Assembly (NCBI GenBank): GCA_903970565.1 | Contig: CAJCJE010000829.1 | Span: 1 to 5,488, forward strand | Direction: 5' to 3' | Source of the DNA: Candidatus Melainabacteria bacterium | GTDB lineage: Bacteria > Actinomycetota > Actinomycetes > Mycobacteriales > Pseudonocardiaceae | DNA: 5,488 bases | Part shown: one piece after another, positions 1-4,346 of the stretch | Layout of the letters: each line of letters opens with the position of its first letter | How positions within the stretch are numbered: the first letter of the stretch is position 1 | Notes under the pieces: model-generated | Databases searched by the model: none | The model's input: only the letters and a program-made list of their open reading frames with translations | What the model was told of the DNA's origin: nothing | Program-made: the position numbers and the translations under genes

Positions 1-500
1 TGCGCCTGCTGCTGGTCGGCGACGGTCCGCAGCGCGCGGAACTGCGCGAGCGCTTCGGCGACCACACCGCGAGCTTCCTCGGCATCCTGCACGGCCGGGA
101 ACTGGCGGCCGAATACGCCAAGGCGGACGTCTTCGTCTTTCCCTCCACCACCGACACGCTCGGCCTGGTCCTGTTGGAGGCGCTGGCCAGCGGACTGCCG
201 ATCGTCGCCGCGGACAGCCCGGCCAGCCGGGAACTGCTCGCGCACTGCCCGGCCGCCCGGCTGTTCCCACCCCAGGATTCCCAGCGGCTGCCCGAACTGG
301 TCGCCGAGTTGGCCGCCGACCCCGACGCCGCCGCCCTGGCCCGCGCCGAAGCCGAACAGTGGGGCTGGCCGGCGGCCACCAGGCAACTGCTCAAGCACTA
401 CCGCGCCGCGTTCGTCCGACACGCCCGGTCCAGCGCGCCGGTCAGCGACGACCTCGCCGAACTCGTCGGCATCGACGGCTCTGCACAACCGGGGGCGTAG
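1..500 (+). CDS. Glycosyltransferase family 4 (MgtA/PimB-like), C-terminal part, 5' truncated by window edge
   Basis: The open frame enters from the left edge (first full codon at base 3) and gives 165 residues up to the TAG at 498-500. It is the C-terminal, nucleotide-sugar-binding Rossmann half of a GT-B enzyme. The fragment starts on a strand ending in VGDGP (residues 5-9), then has the FVFPS strand (44-48) and the signature TDTLGLVLLEALASGLP (50-66). The usual E-x7-E donor-binding pair appears here as D51-x7-E59, the variant common in actinobacterial GDP-mannose-dependent alpha-mannosyltransferases of the MgtA/PimB type. The family transfers a sugar, often mannose, to a lipid or glycan acceptor at the cytoplasmic membrane face. 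The N-terminal acceptor domain is outside the window, so the substrate cannot be assigned. A short polar tail of about 20 residues ends the protein. The stop lies one base from the stop of the convergent GNAT remnant. Family is certain; donor is inferred. Confidence 0.93.
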   Translation, partial: RLLLVGDGPQRAELRERFGDHTASFLGILHGRELAAEYAKADVFVFPSTTDTLGLVLLEALASGLPIVAADSPASRELLAHCPAARLFPPQDSQRLPELVAELAADPDAAALARAEAEQWGWPAATRQLLKHYRAAFVRHARSSAPVSDDLAELVGIDGSAQPGA

Positions 501-501
501 C

Positions 502-797
502 CTAGCGATCCGGAGCTGACTCGGACGGCCGCCATTGACGCCTGATCAGCCCGTATACCCACGAGTCCGACACCTCGCCGTTCACGACGCAGTCTTCCCG
601 CAGCGTCCCTTCCCGCACGAATCCGAGCTTTTCCAGGACGCGGGCAGAAGCCACGTTGCGCGTATCGGTCTCGGCCTGGACCCGGTTCAGGTCCAGCTGT
701 GCAGCGCGAAGAGGGCGTCCGCGTCCGCGCTGGTGAACGGGCGCAACCGCAGGCGAGCGGTCCGCAGTGTCGGGGTGGGCAAGGGCATACGTGCCAT
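502..797 (-). pseudogene. GNAT (RimJ-like) N-acetyltransferase remnant, internal deletion and frameshift
   Basis: Two pieces of one GNAT protein lie in different frames. The N-terminal piece starts at ATG 795-797 (AGGA four bases upstream at 802-805) and reads MARMPLPTPTLRTARLRLRP through FALHS, the first strand and helix typical of RimJ/RimL-type acetyltransferases. It then hits TGA at 687-689. The C-terminal piece, in the frame ending at TAG 502-504, picks up at LDLNRVQAETDTRN and continues through SARVLEKLGFVREG to SDSWVYGLIRRQW, the usual end of this family. The two meet at about 694-700. Around 80 residues normally between them, including the acetyl-CoA pyrophosphate-binding loop, are missing, and the join is out of frame: 296 bases remain where the family usually needs about 520-560. 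It cannot make a working enzyme. It lies 52 bases behind the deacetylase on the same strand and may once have been the third gene of that operon. An assembly collapse is the other explanation. Confidence 0.8.
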
Positions 798-849
798 CTT
801 GTCCTGCCTGAGCGAAGGCCGGGTAACCGCCCACGCGAGCCCGAGGCTT

Positions 850-1677
850 TCAGCCGGCCGCGACGGCCAGCCGTTCCGCCAGTCCGGCCGCTTCGCCGGC
901 CCGCGGCGGCAGATTCGGCTTGCGGCGGAGCGCTTTCCGGCCGGCAACACCGGCAACACCGACCACGTGGTGCTCGCCGAGTGGTCCGACCGTCAGACCG
1001 CGCCGCGTGCACTCGTCCAGCAACCGGGGCAGCGCGCCCAGCGTCGAGCGCCAGGCTCCGACCGAGGCCGCGACATCCGAGTCGTGCAGCAACACCGTGC
1101 CGCCGCCGCGCAAACCGCTGAGCACGGTGTCGTAGACGCTGGTGGGCGTCGATTTCGCGCTCCAGTCCCAACCCCAGCAGCTCCACAACACCGGGGTCAG
1201 CTCCAACCGCCGCGCCGCGACGATCGCCGAGCTGGTCAGTACCCCGTAGGGCGGCCGGAACCAGCGCGGTGGGCAACCGGTCGCCGCGCTGATCAGGTCC
1301 TTGGCACGGGCCATCTCGTCATAGGTACGGCGCGGGCCGTACCAGAGCATCCTGCGGTGGGCCCAGCCGTGTAGCGCGATCTCGTGCCCGGCCGCGGCCA
1401 TCTCCCGGCCCAGCTGCGGGGCCCGCGCCAGTTCGCTGCCGAGCAGGAAGAACGTGGCCTTGATACCGCGATTGTCCAACTCACGCAGGAAGAACGGCGT
1501 CGACCTCGGATGTGGACCGTCGTCGAAGGTCAGCGCGACATGTCCCGGATCGCCGTGGCCGGCCAGACTGGGCAGCAGCCGACCGCGCAACTGTGGCCAG
1601 AACGTGACTGCGGGCAGGGCATGGGCGGCGAGCACACCGGCACCGGTCACCGCGACCGAGGTCGCCAAACGATTCAC
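850..1677 (-). CDS. Polysaccharide deacetylase, NodB/CE4 family, membrane-anchored or secreted
   Basis: This 275-residue protein carries a complete CE4 (NodB homology) active site. Motif 1 is TFDDGP (residues 50-55; D52 catalytic base, D53 metal ligand). Motif 2 is H103-x3-H107, giving the two metal histidines. Motif 3 is RPPYG (141-145). Motif 4 is around W168-GWDW. Motif 5 is LLHDSD (196-201, H198). Such enzymes hydrolyse N-acetyl groups from GlcNAc/MurNAc-type sugars using a divalent metal. Residues 5-25 are hydrophobic with an Arg at position 3, so a signal anchor or signal peptide places the domain outside the membrane. The C-terminal 35 residues are Ala/Arg-rich and outside the family core. 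The start is GTG at 1675-1677, overlapping the TGA of the upstream gene as GTGA, with AAGGA nine bases ahead at 1687-1691. The overlap implies translational coupling. The substrate is unknown; by context it may be the product of the coupled glycosyltransferase. Confidence 0.95.
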   Translation of the reverse strand: MNRLATSVAVTGAGVLAAHALPAVTFWPQLRGRLLPSLAGHGDPGHVALTFDDGPHPRSTPFFLRELDNRGIKATFFLLGSELARAPQLGREMAAAGHEIALHGWAHRRMLWYGPRRTYDEMARAKDLISAATGCPPRWFRPPYGVLTSSAIVAARRLELTPVLWSCWGWDWSAKSTPTSVYDTVLSGLRGGGTVLLHDSDVAASVGAWRSTLGALPRLLDECTRRGLTVGPLGEHHVVGVAGVAGRKALRRKPNLPPRAGEAAGLAERLAVAAG

Positions 1678-3464
1678 GTCGTCAGATCCTTCAACGGGGT
1701 CGGATGCAGGTTGTCGGCGACCGCCTCGTCGGAGAGGCGCTCCAGCATCCCGTCCAGCGCGCAGTTCGCGCCGTTGCCGGAATGCACCAGCACCACTCCG
1801 CCACCGGCCGGCAGCGTCAGTGGCGCGCCGCAGGTGAGCACGTGCTGCGGAATGATGATCCGTTCATGATAGAACGCGGCCATCCCGACATCGATCGCGT
1901 CGACATCACCGTTGCTGAGCATCAGGTTCGGCCGGTGCGCGGTCAACTGGGTGATCAGCCGCGCACCGGCGCCGATCGAGCCGCGCCGGGTGAAAACCCC
2001 GGTCTCGTAGGGCTGTCCGCCGGCCGAGTTGACCAGTTGCAGGCCGGCGTCGGCCATCCGGCGCACCGCGTCCTGGTTGGCGATCGCCGCCTCGACACTC
2101 ACCGCGACCGAGGCGTGCAGGTCGGTCAGCTCGTCGATGTCCTGCGTGGTCACCTTCTGGTCGGCCGGCAGATCGACGACGAAGAAGACCGAACCGGACT
2201 GGCCGGGGCTCGCATCGACCGCCCGGAAACCGTGCGCGACGGCCATGCTGGTGCCGAAGGTGCACATCCACAGCAGTGACAACACCACCGTCGACCACAC
2301 CGCGAGCCTGCGCGCGACCTTCCCGGAACGGTAGGAGTACGCGGGCGCGTCCGTCCACTGCCGAATCAGGCCGGCGATCGGCACCGTCGGACACGCCGTG
2401 CCGACCGAGTCCACGCCGGGGTGGTAGCTCTGCCGGCCGTTGACCGGCGGCCGGCGCGGGGTCACCGTTGCCAGCGCGGCGTCGAGTTCCTCGGAATTGT
2501 GCAGCCAGGGCGCCAATCCGGAGGAGGCGAGCAGTCGGGCGTTGGTCCGGCCGTGGCCGGGCAGCGCCCGGTAGGTGTACACCGGCAGGTCACTGGCCTG
2601 CGCCTCGAAGAAGGTCAGACCACCGGAGTTGAGCACCGCGACGTCACAGGCCCGCAACAGGGCCGGCATGTCCTCGACCCAGCCGAGTACGACCCCCCGG
2701 TCGAGATCGGCCAGCCGCTCGCGCAGCGCCGCGTTGTCCCCACACACCACGACCGGCGTCACCGAACCGGTCGCGGCGACCTCCCGAGCGGACAGTTCGA
2801 TCTCACCGACCGCCCAGGAACCCGATGCCACCAGGGCCAACTTGTCCTCGGCCGGCAGTCCGAGTTCGGCGCGGGCGCTGGCCTTCTCCTCGTCGGAGGC
2901 CAGTCGGCGGAACTCCGGGCGCACCGCGGGGGCGACCACCGCGACGCACTTCCCGCCCTGCATCCGAACCTGGTCGGCAATGCCGATGTGCGCCGCGAGG
3001 TAGAGGTCGGTGCCCTCGGCGATCCACAACGGATGCACCGACGGGTCGGTCAGATACGTGATCAGCGGCGCGGAGAACCTGCCGCGACGGCGTAGTTGGT
3101 CCAGTACCTGGCTGGCCAGAGGATAGGTGGACACGACCGCGTCGGCGGCCGGCGTGGCACCCGCGCCCCGGCGCACGGCGCTGCCCAGCGGCCGGGAGGC
3201 CTTCGTGGCCAACCACACCACGACCGCGGCGGCGGCCGGGTGCCGTTGGAGGAAGTTCAGCAGCCATTCCCAGGTCTGCGGCACCACGTCCAGCTGACGG
3301 CGGTAGGCCGCCCTGGCCCGCCGCCCGATGCCGAAGGCCAGCAGCTCGAGGAAGTCGTAGCGGTCGACCTCGTAGCCGGCGACCTGTAGGCGCCGGGCCA
3401 GTTCCTTGGCCGCTCCGTCGTGTCCGGCACCCAAACTGGCCGACACGATCACGATCCGTCCCAC
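1674..3464 (-). CDS. GT28/MGDG-synthase-like glycosyltransferase fused through one TM helix to a degenerate NodB-like domain
   Basis: This is a 596-residue, three-part protein. Residues 1-370 are a GT-B glycosyltransferase of the MurG/MGDG-synthase group. The N-terminal loop is SASLGAGHDGAA (8-19), matching the G-x-G-H lipid-acceptor loop of diacylglycerol glycosyltransferases, and the donor site is NSGGLTFFEA (279-288; G281, G282, T284, E287). Such enzymes move a sugar from a nucleotide donor to a membrane lipid on the cytoplasmic face. Basic residues (GKVARR, 381-386) precede a single hydrophobic helix at about 387-410, predicting an in-to-out crossing. Residues 424-580 follow the order of a NodB domain but lack its catalytic residues: VVDLPAD stands where TFDDGP should be, VNSAGG replaces the HxxxH region, SNGD replaces RPPYG, and GGGVVLVHSG matches the last strand. 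The start is GTG 3462-3464, with GGGGAG eight bases ahead (3473-3478). Glycosyltransferase call strong; donor and acceptor unknown; pseudo-deacetylase call is from manual alignment to the neighbouring protein. Confidence 0.9.
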   Translation of the reverse strand: MGRIVIVSASLGAGHDGAAKELARRLQVAGYEVDRYDFLELLAFGIGRRARAAYRRQLDVVPQTWEWLLNFLQRHPAAAAVVVWLATKASRPLGSAVRRGAGATPAADAVVSTYPLASQVLDQLRRRGRFSAPLITYLTDPSVHPLWIAEGTDLYLAAHIGIADQVRMQGGKCVAVVAPAVRPEFRRLASDEEKASARAELGLPAEDKLALVASGSWAVGEIELSAREVAATGSVTPVVVCGDNAALRERLADLDRGVVLGWVEDMPALLRACDVAVLNSGGLTFFEAQASDLPVYTYRALPGHGRTNARLLASSGLAPWLHNSEELDAALATVTPRRPPVNGRQSYHPGVDSVGTACPTVPIAGLIRQWTDAPAYSYRSGKVARRLAVWSTVVLSLLWMCTFGTSMAVAHGFRAVDASPGQSGSVFFVVDLPADQKVTTQDIDELTDLHASVAVSVEAAIANQDAVRRMADAGLQLVNSAGGQPYETGVFTRRGSIGAGARLITQLTAHRPNLMLSNGDVDAIDVGMAAFYHERIIIPQHVLTCGAPLTLPAGGGVVLVHSGNGANCALDGMLERLSDEAVADNLHPTPLKDLTT

Positions 3465-3472
3465 GCCACTCT

Positions 3473-3478
3473 CTCCCC
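3473..3478 (-). promoter_or_regulatory. Ribosome binding site of the GT28 fusion gene
   Basis: On the minus strand GGGGAG ends eight bases before the GTG at 3462-3464. This purine run, followed by AGAG, is the only strong Shine-Dalgarno match near the N-terminus and supports the GTG start that directly precedes the GRIVIVSASLGAG strand-loop. Confidence 0.6.
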
Positions 3479-3534
3479 TAGTGATCTTGCTGGCGATTGC
3501 GCAACGTCATGATCCCGCACGGGCTCGACAGGGG

Positions 3535-3563
3535 TTGCCACGGCTGCTGAAAAAGCATATCCC
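3535..3563 (+). promoter_or_regulatory. Putative promoter of the blaI-family gene
   Basis: TTGCCA (3535-3540) matches five of six bases of the -35 consensus. After a 17-base spacer, TATCCC (3558-3563) is a weak -10 candidate. Transcription would then begin near 3570, inside or next to the palindrome at 3562-3576, leaving a leader of about 75 bases. The geometry suits a repressed promoter, but the -10 match is poor. No equally good promoter was found for the minus-strand gene in the same region. Confidence 0.35.
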
Positions 3564-3576
3564 TACACGATGTAGG
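3562..3576. promoter_or_regulatory. Candidate BlaI operator, perfect palindrome CCTACA-CGA-TGTAGG
   Basis: This is a perfect inverted repeat with 6-base arms and a 3-base spacer. The half-sites contain TACA and TGTA, the core of BlaI/MecI-family operators. It lies 68 bases before the chosen blaI start (3645) and 97 bases before the divergent GT28 start (3464), and overlaps the proposed -10 region of the blaI promoter. Autorepression is common in this family, so the palindrome is the natural binding site for the adjacent gene's product. Binding itself is inferred. Confidence 0.6.
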
Positions 3577-3632
3577 TGAAAATCCGGCCACCCAAGCCCA
3601 AGGCAGGTATGGTCTTTGTCAGGTAAACAGGT

Positions 3633-3638
3633 AGGAGG
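3633..3638 (+). promoter_or_regulatory. AGGAGG ribosome binding site that selects the GTG start of the blaI-family gene
   Basis: A consensus AGGAGG touches the ATG at 3639 with no spacer, too close for initiation there. The in-frame GTG at 3645-3647 sits six bases downstream, a normal distance. The protein therefore most likely starts at 3645, losing Met-Pro from the longer reading. Confidence 0.7.
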
Positions 3639-3644
3639 ATGCCA

Positions 3645-4031
3645 GTGAACGCGGCCGGCTCCAAGCGTAATCGCCGCAGAGCCGCTGGCGAGTTGGAGAA
3701 CGAGGTACTTGCCGCGCTCTGGGCTGCCGGAAACTCGCTCACCCCGCGTGAGGTGCAGCAGGCGCTCGGCGAAGGTCTCGCGTACAACACCGTGCAGACC
3801 ATCCTGGTCCGGCTGCACGAGAAGGGCCTGTTGCAACGCACCAACGACGGTCGGGCGCACCGGTACGCCCCGACCAAGGGCCCTGAGGAACTCACCGCCG
3901 AGCGGATGCACCTGCTGTTGTCCGCCGAGACCGACCGCCGCACCGTGCTGCGCCGATTCGTCAGCAATCTGCAAGCCGGCGACGAGGAAATCCTCCGCGA
4001 CCTGCTGGAGCGCGCCGAACGGCCGACCTGA
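3645..4031 (+). CDS. BlaI/MecI/CopY-family winged-helix transcriptional repressor
   Basis: The 128-residue protein has the usual length and two-part plan of BlaI/MecI repressors. A basic N-terminus (SKRNRRR, 6-12) leads into the winged helix: GELENEVLAALW (15-26), SLTPREVQQAL (31-41), recognition helix AYNTVQTILVRLHEKGLL (46-63) and the wing NDGRAHRYAP (67-76). The C-terminal dimerisation part (about 80-128) contains VLRRFVSNLQAGDEEILRDL. Family members bind TACA/TGTA palindromes as dimers and are released when a partner M56/BlaR1 membrane protease cleaves them. Classical targets are beta-lactamase or cell-wall genes. Here the downstream gene is convergent and no M56 gene adjoins, so the repressor is an orphan at this locus. 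The palindrome upstream suggests autoregulation and possibly control of the divergent glycosyltransferase-deacetylase pair. GTG 3645 is preferred over ATG 3639 because AGGAGG abuts the ATG. Family assignment is firm; the regulon is inference. Confidence 0.93.
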   Translation: MNAAGSKRNRRRAAGELENEVLAALWAAGNSLTPREVQQALGEGLAYNTVQTILVRLHEKGLLQRTNDGRAHRYAPTKGPEELTAERMHLLLSAETDRRTVLRRFVSNLQAGDEEILRDLLERAERPT

Positions 4032-4054
4032 CCCCGGCCGAGGTGATCCCCGCT

Positions 4055-4079
4055 GATCCGACCGCCCGGTGGTCGGATC
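4055..4079 (+). terminator. Stem-loop downstream of the blaI-family gene, likely terminator
   Basis: GATCCGACC (4055-4063) and GGTCGGATC (4071-4079) form a perfect 9-base-pair stem around a 7-base loop, 24 bases after the stop at 4031. There is no T-tract after it (the sequence continues G-TCCC), so it is not a textbook intrinsic terminator. Actinomycete terminators often lack the T-run, and the position fits transcript end or 3' stabilisation. Confidence 0.5.
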
Positions 4080-4191
4080 GTCCCACCGGGTCGGCGGTCT
4101 GCGTTCTGTCGCCACATACCAGCAGAATCGCACGATCACCCGGCTGCCGGCATCACCATTTGGACGCTGGTGACGTTGACGAAAGTATTAA

Positions 4192-4229
4192 CCCGGTCGG
4201 GCTCAGGGACATCCCGAACAGTGACCGGG
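4192..4229 (-). terminator. Stem-loop in the convergent intergenic region, possible minus-strand terminator
   Basis: CCCGGTC (4192-4198) pairs with GACCGGG (4223-4229). The 24-base loop holds a second inverted repeat GGGA-CA-TCCC (4206-4215), and TCGGG/CCCGA (4197-4201 with 4213-4217) offers an alternative inner pairing. On the minus strand the stem is followed by TTAATACTTTC, a loose T-rich stretch, so it could end transcripts of the molybdopterin gene that stops about 105 bases upstream. Function is inferred from position and structure only. Confidence 0.35.
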
Positions 4230-4262
4230 ACCTGTTGCGCGGCCTGATATTAGTTGGCCCGG

Positions 4263-4346
4263 TGTTTGTTCGCCCTGTTCGTTCGCGCCTGTTCGTTCGC
4301 GCCTGTTGGTCAAACACCTGTTGGTCAACACGTGTTAGTTCACGCC
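4263..4346. repeat. Degenerate tandem repeat, six units of about 14 bases (consensus TGTTsGTTCrCGCC)
   Basis: Six consecutive units each begin with TGTT: 4263-4275 (13 bases), 4276-4289, 4290-4303, 4304-4318 (15 bases), 4319-4332 and 4333-4346. Units 2 and 3 are identical (TGTTCGTTCGCGCC); units 4 and 5 share TGTTGGTC followed by an A-rich part; unit 6 is TGTTAGTTCACGCC. Unit 6 covers the end of the molybdopterin gene, including its stop codon (TTA at 4335-4337, read TAA on minus) and the last codons. Two weaker units may precede the array (4233-4247 and 4248-4262). There are no spacers, so it is not CRISPR. The junction of units 5 and 6 creates the 10-base palindrome AACACGTGTT (4327-4336). 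Confidence 0.75.

Noticed and set aside
941..960. Two-copy 9-base tandem repeat CGGCAACAC
   Set aside because: It is in frame inside the deacetylase tail and encodes GVAGVAG; two copies are too few to call a repeat element.
398..1276. Long minus-strand open frame of 292 codons
   Set aside because: It is Arg/Ala/Gly-rich with no recognisable motif and overlaps the deacetylase in another frame; long chance frames are expected in GC-rich DNA.
535..1374. Plus-strand open frame of 279 codons
   Set aside because: It lies antisense to the GNAT remnant and the deacetylase, both supported by conserved motifs, and its own translation is low-complexity.
2421..3095. Plus-strand open frame of 224 codons
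   Set aside because: Antisense to the GT28 domain with its motif-bearing coding; no family features.
3497..3504. TTGCGCAA palindrome upstream of the GT28 gene
   Set aside because: Only 8 bases with no spacer and no known regulator match; such palindromes occur by chance.
3507..4139. Minus-strand open frame of 210 codons over the blaI-family gene and its promoter
   Set aside because: The plus strand here encodes a complete BlaI-type winged helix with an AGGAGG site; the minus frame shows no motif.
4263..4346. CRISPR array
   Set aside because: The units are contiguous, 13-15 bases long and without spacers, so this is a simple tandem repeat.
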